A stretch of 64,000 nt of DNA from Nissolia schottii (Eukaryota > Streptophyta > Magnoliopsida > Fabales > Fabaceae). Positions within the stretch are counted from its first letter, which is position 1. Each line of letters starts with the position of its first letter. The DNA is taken from NCBI GenBank assembly GCA_003254905.1, contig QANU01001174.1, positions 706,919-770,918 on the forward strand. The letters are read 5' to 3'. The position numbers and the translations under genes are program-made. Below are positions 1 to 13,113 of the stretch, piece after piece. The notes below the pieces were generated by a model. The model was given only the letters and a program-made list of their open reading frames with translations. It did not search any database and had not been told where the DNA came from.

Positions 1-780
1 GAGGCTAAAATAGGAGCCAAGAGAGGTCGAGAAGCACGACGGTCCTTGTCATGACGACGTGAGAACGTGTCATGCTGAGTGTCCATCACCTTGCCTCTGT
101 GATTTCTCTTGTAAGATGATTTTGTAATCTTCTTGTTGTTGGGATTTTTGATAAATGTTATAGCCTAATTGTATCCATATGACTTTTGCATGAATGAAGA
201 TATCTGTTTCTTTGATTTACATGAATTGGTTTGTGCTTAAAGCTAGCTATAGTTCAACTATCTAAATGTTGTTTTGTAACTTAATACTTGTGAGTGAAAG
301 CTACATTGTTAAGTTGGAATCAAATCAATGTTTACTTTAGTTAACTGGAGCTCGAACCCAAACCTAACTGCTGCGAGTAAAAACTGCATCACTAAAGTTA
401 GAACTAAATCATTTCATCTAATAAACCTAATTGCTAGAAATAGAACTAGGGTTATTAGTCGTTTTAACATTTGGAATAATGTTGGTTTACTTTGTTAGTT
501 TGTGTAAGAAATTGACAGAATAATAAAGGAAACCTAATGATTTTTTCTTGAAAAAGATGCTTAAGGTAAGAACTGGTGGCGAGAAATCAAAGGAAAGATA
601 ATTCATCTGCATTAAGATTATGAATGCAAGAAACTATAATATGAATCAACCCAACAAGCTTCCTAATCTACCTCTAATTTGTTGTCATTTTATCTTGTAT
701 TTATTTTCTTTCCTGTCTTTATCTTAAAATCAAATTACAAACCATCCACTCCATTGTATAATTAACTAACTTGAGAACGG
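1..780. other. AT-rich intergenic sequence, no gene seen
   Basis: No convincing coding region on either strand. The first ~130 bases are less AT-rich and could be the edge of something lying to the left, but I cannot identify it. The rest is non-coding sequence with loosely repeated phrases of the type 'aacctaattgct' and 'gagtgaaagctacattgttaagtt'. Confidence 0.4.
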
Positions 781-1900
781 TGTAACTACAGATAGCAACT
801 TAAGAGGGGGTGAGTTAGGTTTCACTCAGTTTTTTCTCAATTTTGAATCTTTGTAAAGGAAAATGGTTAGATTTTAACCCAGTAAACAGCAATGATCAAA
901 ATACTTAAAGTTGATAATGCAGCGGAAAGATAAATTGCTGTAAGTAAAGAGTGTAGGGATAGAGAAAATCACACCGAGAGATTTATCCTGGTTCACCTTC
1001 AAACCACCGAAGGCTACGTCCAGTCCCCTGTTCTGATTCAGAGATTTTTCACTATGTAAACTTGTGTGGTGTACAACCTCATACCCGAGGCACTTACACC
1101 GACAACTACAAGAGAACACACAGTTCCCTTAGTTACACAATGCCTTCACCGAACTCTACGGTGAAAATTAGAACTAGACCGAACACTACGATGTTACAAA
1201 GATTGAAGAAGTAATTTACAATGGCTTATATCAATCCTAAAACTCAGGGTTGAATAATCTTGAATAGAGAGCACTTCAGATATGACAACTAAGGCTCAAA
1301 GGCTTTCTGAGTTTTGGATTGAAAATAACTTTGAAAATAAGTCAGAACTTTGTGATTGATGATAAAAGAATTGAGTTCTGGAGTGGTGTAAGAGTTTGCA
1401 CGAATTCTGCACTTATATAGGCATAGGTGCCTCTTCATGAAGCAGTGTCATGGCTTCCAAATGCCAAACAAGACAATGATTCATGAAAAAACACATCAGT
1501 TCGTGAATGTAATCGATTAACCAACTGTGGTAATTAATTACACTCATAACTGTTACCATATTTTCAAAATTTTAGTGATGGTAATCGATTACCACGAGTT
1601 AGTAATCGATTACACACTCAGCAAAATAGTTTTCAAGTGTTGCAAACTCTAGATAAGTGTTGCTAATTGATTTTAGCTTTATGAAAAGTGTTTCACTTGT
1701 TAGAGTAAAAGCCATATGAGTCATTAACCATAATATCATAAACAAGTGCTAACTATTAGACTCTAAGGCAAAAGCACTTGAACCTTTGACAGAATGATCT
1801 TTTTCTTCCTTTTTGTTGATGTTGAATGTCGTCATCAAAACTCAGCCATCAGATGTCAGAGAGAGGATCTTCTTCACAAACGACATTTATTCAACTCCCT
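780..1900. repeat. Probable LTR-retroelement remnant (TAATCGATTA-rich)
   Basis: This block has the composition of legume retroelement DNA: a long non-coding stretch with several copies of the palindromic phrase gTAATCGATTAc (around 1509, 1581 and 1602). I associate that phrase with soybean LTR-retroelement families. I could not define two LTRs, a target duplication or coding parts, so family and ends are not settled. It should be read as an old, broken fragment. Confidence 0.4.
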
Positions 1901-2298
1901 GTAGATACGACTATACCCGACTATATTGCAATTGAATCTCTTGAGGATTTGAAAGCTGTAAAGACGGATATATAAAACGATGAGAGTGCAAACAAATAAG
2001 CTTTCAACACTCCCCAACATCAGCTCCACTCCCACACTGTCGTGACAAACTATCCACTACCCTCACCCACCACTGTCTTCTCTCTCACTACCCCCACCCA
2101 TCACCTTCAGCTTCGTCACTATCATTACCATCACCAGCCACTCCTTCCCTTGCATCCCCATCCTCACCCTAACTCGATCTCCACCCAACCTACTATCGCC
2201 ACTGGATGTGAGGTCCGCTTGAAGAGTGGTCGTTGTCGCTGGGCACGAGGTTTAGGATTTGGTTAATCGCTGATTGGTTAGTTTTTGTTAAGGTTAGG

Positions 2299-2762
2299 AT
2301 GGTTTATTATACCAAGAGAAATCTCAACCTTTAACTCTTCATTTTTTCTTTTGTGATTTTTCAGCTACTCCATGATACTTAATTTATTTATTTTTTATAT
2401 TTTTTACAATTAAATTCATCAGTTTTTGTTATCATTTCATGATCTAATATGATATATTGATGGATTATATGATATAATATGATAAATTAATACTTCTTAA
2501 TATAATATTTGTAGAGAAGTACATCATAAACTCAAATGGTCTGCAAATCTCTAAATTGTTGATTCTTTTAATAATTTGACTAATGAAAAGTTTATTACAA
2601 TCATATAAAATATGATATAATAACAAAAATTAATAAATTTAGTTATAAAAATTCTTAAAGTAAATAAATTAAATACTATAAAATATTTATCTCATATAAT
2701 CGCTAAGAAGCCACCGATTTATTATACCAAAGAGAAATCTCAACCTTTATCTCTTCAATTGT
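2299..2762 (+). repeat. Direct repeat pair flanking ~370 bp
   Basis: About 45 bases beginning 'tttattataccaagagaaat' at 2301 recur at about 2718 with a few changes. The ~370 bp between the copies is very AT-rich and non-coding. This could be a tandem segmental duplication that diverged or an insertion with long flanking repeats; no terminal inverted repeat is visible. Confidence 0.5.
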
Positions 2763-2889
2763 TTTCCCCCTCTTTCTCTCCTTTCTATTATCAAAGATAA
2801 AGATTGAGATTTGATTATAGCTTTACATATTAAGGATATTTTTCCTCTTAAAGTACGGAAGTCTTTCTTCCCAAGCACGGGGTGCAAGC

Positions 2890-3029
2890 CTATGGTTTCC
2901 TACGTGTCATTGATAATGAACCGAAGACTCAATCTTCACCAACACTACATACTGATTCACTATGGTTTCCTACGTGTGATTGATAATGAACCGAAGACTC
3001 AATCTTCACCAACACTCCATACTGATTCA
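2890..3029 (+). repeat. 70-bp tandem duplication
   Basis: Two adjacent 70-bp units (2890-2959 and 2960-3029) begin with 'ctatggtttcctacgtgt' and end with 'tactgattca'. I count two differences between them. An open frame of 88 codons runs through both copies, but its peptide simply repeats and has no recognisable domain, so I treat it as non-coding. Confidence 0.85.
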
Positions 3030-3577
3030 GATAGTGAAATCTCTATCAAGATAATTGTGTTGATTCAAAATAATTAAATCTCATGGCTTCGTGGCAATGA
3101 AAATCGACCATCTCATCTCATGTGATCTAATTATGCATGTTTAATTTTTATATCTTTATAAGATAACTTTTTTTTTAAATAAACTTTTAAAGTTGAGTTA
3201 AATCATCTTAATTTTTAATATGATATCAAAACTTAATTAATGACAAGAAAATGAGAAAATTAATGGTAAAAATATACACATCATAATTAGATTATATAAA
3301 ATTTTCAGATGCTTATCATGTTTGTTGGCATCTTGTGTGATGTGTGTTTCTTTCAAACGAAATAATCAAAGCCTTACCCTTCACACGTAGACTTTGGGTT
3401 AATGCAAAACACTCTTCGCCACTCCCTTCTCCTCCTCTCAATTAATCGCATACTCTTTCTTTCCGCGTTGAGGTTGGGGCCCCTCCAGCCCCGGTCACGG
3501 ACAATGTACTAAGTTTCTTTGACCTGGTATTAATATTAATTTAGAAAATGATATAGTAATAGCACTTGGTATAGCTG

Positions 3578-3761
3578 TTCGAAAGTGTCCAAGTGGTAAG
3601 CGGCTTGATATCGCTTAAGCAAGGTCCCGAGTTCGAGACCTTGTGAACGCAGTTATCTCCGCTGGGAGACTCACCCGCCATAGCCAGGTGCGCGACCTGA
3701 GTCAGCTCGGATTAGTCAAGGCTAAGCCTTGGATACCAGGTAGGCAACCTAAAAAAAAAAA
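3578..3761 (+). mobile_element. tRNA-derived SINE, longer copy
   Basis: The head resembles a tRNA gene: an A-box-like 'gtgtccaagtggtaagcgg' near 3584 and a B-box-like 'gagttcgagacc' near 3630. The body ends in an 11-base A tract (3751-3761). The same head and the same tail phrase ('aggctaagccttggatacc') occur on the opposite strand at 29292-29410, so this is a dispersed family. This copy keeps an internal segment (about 3641-3706) that the other lacks. I could not find a clear target duplication here, so the 5' limit is approximate. Confidence 0.75.
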
Positions 3762-3769
3762 GTACTAGT

Positions 3770-4480
3770 GATTATTTTCATAAGAAAGGAAATTAGTAAT
3801 CATTAGTTACTCGATATGTCTTTCATGTTCCCTCTGTTAGATATTCGCATAAGTTTTTGCAATATAATATCTGAATTAATGATAAAAAATAAAATTATTT
3901 ATTTGTCCCTACTTAACATATTTAATTTTTCATTTAAATATTTGTGGATTATTAGTAATTTTTTTTCAGGCACCAAAATGAAGTTCTTTTGTCTACCTCT
4001 GCGCCGTTAACCACAACGTTAACACCATTCGTTAGTGAAAGAATTAGAGCACTGGCAAATGACTAAACTGATTGATAGTATACAAATAGAGGACCAAATT
4101 AATTTTTTTAAAAACTACAAGATTAAATTAAATAAATGGATATAATTAAAGAAAAAAAACATTTTAATCTTAAATATATAACTATATCTATTTAATAAGG
4201 TTTTTCAGCACCATTCTTCTTTTGTGTTCCTCAAACTAATAGATCTTCCATTGTGTAGCATATGCTCAAGCATGGTCACCTTGTTGCTTCGTCCAACCTT
4301 AGATTTCTTCTTCCACGCTGGTTTTAACCCAAGATCAACCTAATTTCACCCTTCTTTCCACCAGGCCTTGACCCTTAAAGCCAGCCATGTTATTAAACTT
4401 AGTTCGTTTAAAAGCTTTTTGCCTACTCCTCATTAAAGTGTCCCAGTAATGGCTTGCTATTGTAATATTCCGAACAATAT
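3770..4480. other. Intergenic, no gene seen
   Basis: AT-rich DNA with one 64-codon open frame (3816-4010, plus) that has low-complexity hydrophobic composition and no recognisable domain. I see no structural RNA, element ends or splice-compatible exons. Confidence 0.4.
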
Positions 4481-4489
4481 TTGTCATTT

Positions 4490-5070
4490 TCTATCAAGTT
4501 GTCAAACTCGAAAGTTTAAGTAAATTCACGAAGTTTCAATAATCTCAAATGGTAAATTCGTAAAAATTTACATATGTAAAAAATACATGTTATAATTAAG
4601 CAATATAATTACGAACTAAACATGATTAAATATTGAATTTCTAATTAAAAGTGAATAATGTTAACTTTAAAATAAAATAAATGAAAAAATATCATAAAAT
4701 ATATCTTAATGTATCACACTTAATTGTTATGTCATATTTTATTTTGTATGTATATTATTTTATAGTTCGACATAGCAACTCAATTATGACAAAACATAAA
4801 ATTAACTTAATAAACTCAATAGATATTGTTTAACATAAACAAAATTAGCTAAGTATCTAACAAAGTTACTAAATTTATACATTTAAAGTAAATTCGTAGG
4901 TAAATTTTAACTCATAAACTCGTTACTAGAATCGAGAGTTTACTTAAACTCGTACGAGTTTACCAAAAGAGAATTTACATGAATGTTAACTCATTTTATG
5001 TAGTAGAATCATAAATTCATAAGAGTTTACGAGTTAACTCAAAAGTTTAATAATCATGCATGATGTCATG
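4490..5070. repeat. Foldback-rich repeat with 'aaactcg/cgagttt' motifs
   Basis: The motifs 'aaactcg' and 'cgagttta' recur in both orientations across the block. They include an exact 18-base palindrome, taaactcgtacgagttta, at 4945-4962. The composition suggests a small non-autonomous DNA element, but I could not pair clean terminal repeats with a target duplication. Confidence 0.45.
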
Positions 5071-5427
5071 CAAATTCATGTAATTTGGAGATTCGGCTTT
5101 TGAAAATAAAAGTGAAAAAACCTATATAACTATATATAAATTAATGTTTTATTCTGAACGATACTATAATTATTTAATAATAAAGTTGATTGAACGCTAA
5201 ATGCCATTTTTTTTAGGGTGAAATGGTATGGTATCCCTTAAGACACCGTACAATTCACCTATATATTAATTGGGTGTCGAGATTTTAAGATCTAAGCATC
5301 ATAATTTCAATCTTAGTCTAAAAATAAAAATAAAAATAATGGTAGACATGTAACAAACACCACCTTTCTTCTTTAGTCGTTTCGAAGAATCCTATGCAAG
5401 AGGCCAAATCTTGCTACTCCATTTTCA

Positions 5428-5431
<4 letters not shown>

Positions 5432-5463
<32 letters not shown>
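5432..5463. repeat. (AT)n microsatellite
   Basis: Uninterrupted AT dinucleotide tract of about 16 units. The stretch from here to 6170 is otherwise AT-rich and without a recognisable gene; its right part is the likely 3' flank of the Ole e 1-type gene. Confidence 0.95.
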
Positions 5464-5465
<2 letters not shown>

Positions 5466-6178
5466 TTCTATATTTATTTTAGTTTTTGCATTTCATATGC
5501 TTCTATTTACTTGCTCTGAGAAGTTATGTTCGTGTCGTATAGTTTGACCTTGCTGTGGCTCTGCTACAGCCTAGAACAGATAATTGGTCTTGATATTTTT
5601 GCGACCATATTTCCCTCTTTAATTGTCAGTACAACTTAAATGCTGATGCAGTGATACTGTACTCGTTGATGTATAATCAATGACCATGTCCATGTGCCAT
5701 CCGTTCATATGTACTGCTGCTATTATTATTAATTAATGTTATTTTCAATTTTGTGTTCAATTGTTGGGATTGTTGATGTTAATTTTATTCAAAAGTTCAT
5801 GACAGTTTTAAACAAGAGAGAATTATACGCACTTTGCATTTTAATTTGAGCAAGAGAGAGGAGGCTGGAGGTTGAGATAGAAGAATATCAAAACAGTTCT
5901 ATATGAAGTAGCAATATATATAACATATCTAAACAATGCAACGTAAGTTGAAAAAGCATAGTACACTATTTATCTTCTTTTTTCTTCAAGCAGGAACATT
6001 CCTTCACACAACTACCACAAACTATATACCACAACTATATATGTGGCATTACATGATGCATCTATAAAATATATGTAACAAACAACTAACAAACAAGACC
6101 ATATAATAGTCTATAGTTCATCACAAATACTATTTATATATTACTCAAGTGAATATAATCTCACCTGAAACACATGGA

Positions 6179-7312
6179 TCATGGTATTCCAATGATGGGG
6201 ATGAAAGGTACATAATAGCTAGTAGGTGCCAAACCCCACTCTGGAGGAACAGGGAGATCAACGGTTTTGGATGAACCAACCTGGTTCCCAGCCTTGGTAC
6301 ACTTTGTGTTTTGTGGGCATGATGTCATGAAACTAAGAGGGCTGGAGATGGTGTAGCTGTTTTGCTCTTTGTTTCCCTTCACAACTTGGGACACCTGGCT
6401 CTTCCTTGAGGCATATAGCTGAGCTGGCCCACCAAGAATTTTGGCTTGGCAGTTCACAGAAGAAGATGTGGTATCTGAGGGAAGGTCAACCTTGAAGGAA
6501 CCATCATCTTCTGTGTTTGCCACTGCCAGTTTCTTCACACCTTCACACTTCACTGAAACCTTAATATCTGAAACAAAACAGGGTGAACTCTATAATCAGG
6601 ATGTATGATGCCTATAACATATAATTAATATATATATATATAAACACACACACACATATATATATATAAAAGAAAAAGGGGTAGTCAACTCCATGAGACT
6701 CCCGTGAGGTCTAGAGAATATAGATGAACATAGTTTTTTTCTTACGAAGCAGACTGTTTTCAAGATTTAAAACTATGACTTCTAAGTCACAAGCCAACAA
6801 TTTTACCATTGTGCCGAGACTCACTTTTTGTAACATATAATATATACTTAGAGATTAATTGACAAACTATTAGTATATTAACATCTATTATCTCAAAAGT
6901 TTATGTTGGTGGTTTAGGGGATAAAAGAGATACATATTTACTAATGCATCAAAAAATGAATAGATCAAAGAAAAATATTTATCTTATTTTAAGAGCAATT
7001 AAAATTTTTCTCAATATAACAAAACATGATTAAATGATAGTTTAAAACTCTTTTAAGATCGTACCAAAATTACATATTTATGTCACTATTTGGCTGAGAA
7101 AAAGAGTAATGACATGAGAACTTATATTTAAGCTCAAAGCTTTGTTAATAAAAAAGATGGAGTGAGAGTTTACGCGACAAACCAGATAAATGGTAATCGT
7201 GAGTGCAGTCAAGGCAAGAGACTTTGCCCTTAACAACTTCACATGCTGAAGGGTCAATTCTTGCTAGAGCTATTGCAAAGAAAAGCACAGTGATAACATA
7301 AGCATGAGCCAT
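6179..7312 (-). CDS. Pollen Ole e 1 / extensin-like secreted protein (2 exons)
   Basis: The coding sequence is the join of 7312-7183 and 6567-6179 on the minus strand (172 residues). The donor TCTG|GTTTGT and the acceptor TTTGTTTCAG|AT keep the frame. Residues 1 to about 23 form a signal peptide (MAHAYVITVLFFAIALARI). The mature part starts near 'ACEVVKGKVSCLDC' and continues '..DIKVSVKCEGVKKLAVAN', 'DGSFKVDLPS' and 'CQAKILGGP', the Cys-rich beta-fold typical of the pollen Ole e 1 family. Such proteins are cell-wall or extracellular and often root- or pollen-expressed; the molecular role is not known. The C-terminus is Pro-rich (VPPEWGLAPTSYYVPFIP). A TATA-like element lies about 100 bp upstream (about 7411-7420). 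The intron (6568-7182) carries a minus-strand SINE. The frame is intact. Confidence in the family is high; function is inferred. Confidence 0.9.
6626..6830 (-). mobile_element. tRNA-derived SINE in the intron of the Ole e 1-type gene
   Basis: Read on the minus strand it begins near 'tgagtctcggcacaatgg' and continues with a tRNA-like body ('ttggcttgtgacttagaagt', then a decayed B box 'agttttaaatcttg'). It ends in an A/T-rich microsatellite tail. An 11-bp direct repeat, taacatataat, flanks it (6615-6625 and 6831-6841), as expected for LINE-driven insertion. The family resembles common legume SINEs with the tRNA-like phrase 'ggttcgaatcctgg'. Confidence 0.7.
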
Positions 7313-7409
7313 GAGGTATTTGGAAGCAAGAAAGCAAAAGCTGACAAATATCAAATATGAAGTGCCAGAGCTAAAAATTTGTAAAGAAGAAGATAAAGTT
7401 TGCACCTTA

Positions 7410-9990
7410 TAAATACTGGCAGCAATTGAATGAGCTTATTAAATATTGGGACCTAGAGCTGACATTAGTGGTTGGTGTCAACAGCTTGTAGTTAAGATAC
7501 CTTAGTACTGTTGAGATATTTGAAAAGAAAAAAATAGAGACCTTACTGTAGAAAATTCATTGAGAACAGGATAAGTAGTCACAGTCTGAGAAAATCTACT
7601 CTAATCCTATTTCTTCGGACACAATCTGTATAGAGTTGACATGTTTTGGTGGTAATGTCTGTTAATCTGTTTTTTTTTTTTACAAAATTTGGAAGTGTAC
7701 CGTTTATTAATTGGACCTTTATTTGGTGAATCAGTTAACTACATCTTTAAGTGGTTAAGGTTTTATTCATAATAGGAAACAGGATTAGATCTAACAACTT
7801 GTTGATGGTTACTTTGACACACTTATTCTTGATAATGACTTTATCATAAGTAGGACACAAATTTTTTTCTCTTATATGGCATCCGTGTAGGAAAAAAATC
7901 GTATGAATTCCAGTAGCATAGAATTTCAACATGGAAGTAAAAGGAATGGATTTCAAAGTTATTATGATTTTCTTGGTGTGGCTTTGGAATTGGATAACAA
8001 TTGACATAAATTAGATATGAGAATTAATTATGAACCGTAATTGTAGGGTCATATGACCGCCCTTGCATGGAGTGAGTAGGACCCTCCATAATTAACTGAA
8101 AAAGACATAATGACATAGATAGTTCAAATTATTCAAATTATGTGCGCCACATTTTTAATGAATAATGATGTGAACATTCACTTGTTATACAAAAAAGGTT
8201 GAGAAGAATTAACTATCCCCCTTTTTGAAAAATAAAAAATAAAAAACGTGTTTTCCACTAGTGTGGTGCGCATGAATGATCCATATATGTGGATGCTTGC
8301 TTGCTTGCTTGATGTTCAATTTGTTACTTTTACGTTGTGTGAATCTCTCAACTAATTACAGATTGGAAACGTAGTGAATGCATGGGAAGATCATAAGAGC
8401 TTGGAGAAATTTCTTGAATTATGCAGAGAAATGTACTATACTATTGCCCAATTGAATATTCAACACAATTATTGCAAGCATGATTTCTGGTTTTAATTTA
8501 ATATATATTTTCACATTTATGGTTTGAGGGAAAGATCTCTCACAATTTCTGACTTTATGCCCAGGCCCTCTTTGGATTTGACGCTTGAGGACAGAAACTA
8601 CACAAGTAGTGTGCTAGCTTTGGTTACTCTCGTTACTTTTCCCCTTGCCCCTGGGCAAGTGCATTTACCTTTTAGCAATCACAATCACAATCACATGTCC
8701 TTGGATTTCAACACCCTTTTTCCAAAGTTTTCATGGAAATGAAATGATATTGCCAAACTACTTTACATGGACTTTGTGATGATCATCTCCGGGACTTTAA
8801 ACTGTGGATCACATCACATGATGCGATTGCAATTTCGGCAGCTTTCTGATGATCGATCATCATCAGGGTTTTAAGTTGCAGGCTAATGCGACTACACTTA
8901 CTTGCAGTCATCGATCATTGCAATTGCGACAACATTCTAATATTCACAAAAATTGAACTGCATGCAATGGGCCGCATTAGCTAGGGTTACAACAACAGGC
9001 TTAGTTTTATGTTACAACCTCATAAAAATTTCATCCCACAATAATTGCATAGCGCATCACGACAATCACAATACCCACTACAATTACAACGGCAACGTAC
9101 ACATATGACTGCATGATCATGTCAATACTCCCAATGTAATGATAACCTTCCAAGTACTCCCTAGCTATGTAAGTTGTTGGAATGGTTTCTAGGTACATTA
9201 TCCAGCTAACGAACTAATTTCATTTTAGGAAAGTGAAAACCTCCACGTGCCGCAGATCGAGTAAAAGATCTAATATTATATATACCACCAGCCACTCCAC
9301 CGCAATAGTATTGAATGAAGCTGAGATTTAATTTAGAGAGATTTCATATTAAGGAAGGCATTCTTTTCTAGTTGCAACCGAAGCCTTGACAGAACCACAT
9401 GAGGGACCATATGTGAACTGATTAATTCGATGGCTATATAATTAATACCACTAAAAAAGGCAATGTTTCTTCCTACTGAAATTAATGTGACATCTGAGGA
9501 TTAGGTGGCACAAGATGTGATGGTATATGCCCCTTTAGCTAGGCCTTGGAAAGTGTAACAAGTGTCCAAGGACGAGGGATAAGTCAATCATACGAGGTAA
9601 AAGGAGGGGGGACATCTAAGCTCATGCAATGCCGTAAAATGTCCAAAGAGGGTTAAGACTGCAATGTTCTTCCTCTGCCACTAAGGTCATTTGCTTGGGT
9701 TTTCCAAATTGGAAAATTCTGCTTGCATCCTTATATTGCTTAGAGCGAGAATGGTTGAAAATATTGAGACTAACTCCGTCTCTTCGGCAGTCAATTCTGA
9801 ATCCACTTGGTTAGTTGGGTGCTGGAAATTTTGGATGAATGGTTAAACAAATTGAGAGTCATAGGCCTATTACTATTAAATAGATGAAGCTTGTTACTGA
9901 ATAAATATATTCGGCCACTTGGGCCCAAAGCTACACCCACCTTCCTATAAGTGGAGGATAAAATGATTTTCTTCACAGTGAAGGTAAGTA
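7410..9990. other. Intergenic, no supported gene
   Basis: Upstream flank of the Ole e 1-type gene, then AT-rich DNA. The open frames here (7747-8007 minus, 8524-8742 plus, 9791-9976 minus) are short, low-complexity and without recognisable domains. Around 8790-9110 there is a less AT-rich patch with repeated 'gcgac/gatcgatcatc' and 'ttgcaattgcgac' phrases that looks like a decayed repeat, but I could not define ends. Confidence 0.4.
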
Positions 9991-9999
9991 TTTCTCCTT

Positions 10000-11480
10000 A
10001 TTTTTATCTCTAGTACTTGGAGGAGTTACTGATTTGAGTGTCGAAGTTTCTTTATGTATATTCCCCACTAGCACTTTCAAGAAGGAGGATTGTTCAATCA
10101 CTAGAACGTTCTCAACCTTTCAATCACCTAACGTACACAGATATAGGTATATCGAAATTCGGCTAGGTACAAAACTGTTACGCTATGAATATAAATAATA
10201 ATTCAAACTAGGAGACAACCTAATCTAAAGCTATGATATGATATGATAACAATAATTCAAAATCAAATAACTAGTAACGACTTCAAGCATCATCATTAGT
10301 TACATTTTGACCCTCTTCAAATCGAGGGTATGATGGCAAAGGCCAAATTTGCAGCAAATTTTTAATAATGACTCGCATGGTAAAGGCTCGGAAAAAAATG
10401 TATGTCATTACTATTAATGTTTTAACTGAGATTAATGTGTTAATAAGCTTTTGCACGAGAAGAAACTCACCTTTTGAAAAGATATGAGTAAAGGTACCTT
10501 AGAACAAGTCAGATATATTGGAGCCAATGGGTATTGTCATGATTGGGTCGATCGGATGGATGTGGTTTATAGCCTCCCAAGAGTCAGATGAGCGGTGATG
10601 CATTGAAGTAGCACATGTGCTTCTCTACTGATAAAACCCGCAATTTTTTCCTAATATGTTTGATTTTTAAAATATTTCCCAAATTTATAAGTTTTCTTGT
10701 TGCATATAAGATAAAGTTGTAATTGAACCACACCCCAATTTATTAATGGAACATCATCTCAATTAATTTTATTGTGATATTCTTAAGAAGTTCTTATTTA
10801 ATAATGATGTTGATGTTTTGTCTATTACCACTCTTATTACCAACTTTTATATTTAACAATTATTCTAATTAATATTAATTACAAAATTCAAACTAGTATT
10901 AATAATTCTATTAATTAATATCAAGTAAAATAATCAACTAATTTTTAGCTTGAAAATTTTAAAATAATATTGATCTATTGATATATTAATTTTTTTTAAT
11001 GATTTATCAGAAGGAAATTAAGAAACAAGAATGGAAGATACAGTTATTTTATTTCCATGCATCATCACCATAAACATAAAAATAATTAAAAACCGGAGTG
11101 ACCTTATCACAGTCTAGTATTTGTCTGAATATTGCAGCTCATCCTTCCTAATTAAAGAGACAAATAGGAAACGGAAATAAGGTTGTAGTATGTATGCTCA
11201 TTTTATATGTGACATCATATCAACTTAAATTTCATTCACTATAGAATAAAATCCTAAGTGAGTTCTATTAAAATCTTATTAAATGATGATGGATAACATC
11301 ATTCTGGTAAACATGGATAGCTAATGATTCTATTCCTAGACTTTAGTCTGACAATGGAACTATGTTTTCCACATACTTATGAACTCGTTAAGCATCGAAA
11401 CAAGACACCTCAAATTGAAATTGACGCACAACAATGGAATTGACTGACAGTGACACTAATGGTTCAGAATCTTCATAGGT
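10000..11480. other. Intergenic, nothing recognised
   Basis: AT-rich sequence with no open frame above noise, no element ends and no RNA gene that I can recognise. Confidence 0.4.
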
Positions 11481-11487
11481 TTTACAT

Positions 11488-12110
11488 GTTATGTTTGTGC
11501 ATTTATATTTAAAATATTTGTGCAATATGCAACACCCATTCTTTAGGTTTGGTCTTTTAGTATTTATTATTAATTGTGTTAATATGTTTGTACAGTAGTG
11601 TGACAAATGTTTGTGCACTGCTCATTACACTAATTTGATCTTTTAATATTCAGTGTCCATATGTTTGTGCACTACTCTTTCTCTTGTTTCAATCCTTTAG
11701 TTTGTAGTGTTAATAAGCTCATATGTTTGTGCACTTATGTTGCATATGTTTATGTAATAGGATTACAAATGTTTGTGCATTACTCATTCCTCTAATTTAA
11801 TCTTTTAATATTCTGTGTTAATTGTGTACATATGTTTGTGCACTTATATTGTGTAAATAGAGTTGCAAATGTTTGTGCAATATTCATTCTGTTGGTTTGG
11901 TATTTTAATATTCAATGTTAATTTTGTTCATATATTTATATGTAGCAAATGTTTGAGCATTACCCATTCATTTGGTTTGGTATTTTAATATTTAGTATTA
12001 ATTGTGTTCATATGTTCATGCACTTATGTTGTATATGTTTATAAAATAGTATTTTAAATATTTGTGCACTACTCATTCAATTATTTTGGTCATTTAATAT
12101 TCGGTGTTTA
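11488..12110. repeat. Degenerate minisatellite built on 'atgtttgtgca'
   Basis: Irregular tandem array of roughly 100-130-bp units. Each has the order 'catatgtttgtgcact', a short AT spacer, 'caaatgtttgtgcattactcatt', then 'ttggtnttttaatattcagtgttaatt'. About five to six units are visible. The 'atgtttgtgca' phrase read on the other strand is 'tgcacaaacat', also frequent at 20120-20590, 25140-25420 and 38150-38300, so a dispersed repeat family is likely the source. Confidence 0.75.
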
Positions 12111-12331
12111 AGGCAAACAATTTCTCTTTTATCGTGCATGTGTCCACGCCTTTATGTAGCGGAGTGGACGTGGAAGCCATTGGTTAAGGAATAAAAGAGG
12201 TGGGTCTCAAACGTAATAAAACCGTGGGTGACAGCATAGTGGTTGATCATGCGGTGCACGTGTAGCTAAGACTCAATAATTACTACATGAAAACTAATTT
12301 TTAAAGGGTAATCATGAAAATTTAAAATTGT

Positions 12332-13113
12332 NNNNNNNNNNNNNNNNNNNNNNNNNNNNNNNNNNNNNNNNNNNNNNNNNNNNNNNNNNNNNNNNNNNNN
12401 NNNNNNNNNNNNNNNNNNNNNNNNNNNNNNNNNNNNNNNNNNNNNNNNNNNNNNNNNNNNNNNNNNNNNNNNNNNNNNNNNNNNNNNNNNNNNNNNNNNN
12501 NNNNNNNNNNNNNNNNNNNNNNNNNNNNNNNNNNNNNNNNNNNNNNNNNNNNNNNNNNNNNNNNNNNNNNNNNNNNNNNNNNNNNNNNNNNNNNNNNNNN
12601 NNNNNNNNNNNNNNNNNNNNNNNNNNNNNNNNNNNNNNNNNNNNNNNNNNNNNNNNNNNNNNNNNNNNNNNNNNNNNNNNNNNNNNNNNNNNNNNNNNNN
12701 NNNNNNNNNNNNNNNNNNNNNNNNNNNNNNNNNNNNNNNNNNNNNNNNNNNNNNNNNNNNNNNNNNNNNNNNNNNNNNNNNNNNNNNNNNNNNNNNNNNN
12801 NNNNNNNNNNNNNNNNNNNNNNNNNNNNNNNNNNNNNNNNNNNNNNNNNNNNNNNNNNNNNNNNNNNNNNNNNNNNNNNNNNNNNNNNNNNNNNNNNNNN
12901 NNNNNNNNNNNNNNNNNNNNNNNNNNNNNNNNNNNNNNNNNNNNNNNNNNNNNNNNNNNNNNNNNNNNNNNNNNNNNNNNNNNNNNNNNNNNNNNNNNNN
13001 NNNNNNNNNNNNNNNNNNNNNNNNNNNNNNNNNNNNNNNNNNNNNNNNNNNNNNNNNNNNNNNNNNNNNNNNNNNNNNNNNNNNNNNNNNNNNNNNNNNN
13101 NNNNNNNNNNNNN
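12332..13113. other. Assembly gap (782 N)
   Basis: Run of N. The sequence right after it holds two copies of a 'ccacccacaaaacccacac' unit 44 bp apart (13114 and 13158). The gap therefore probably covers a tandem repeat the assembler could not resolve. Open frames spanning the gap are artefacts. Confidence 0.98.

Noticed and set aside
2042-2266. His/Pro-rich open frame of 74 codons
   Set aside because: Composition follows a C/A-rich stretch; no domain, no splice partner and no conservation argument.
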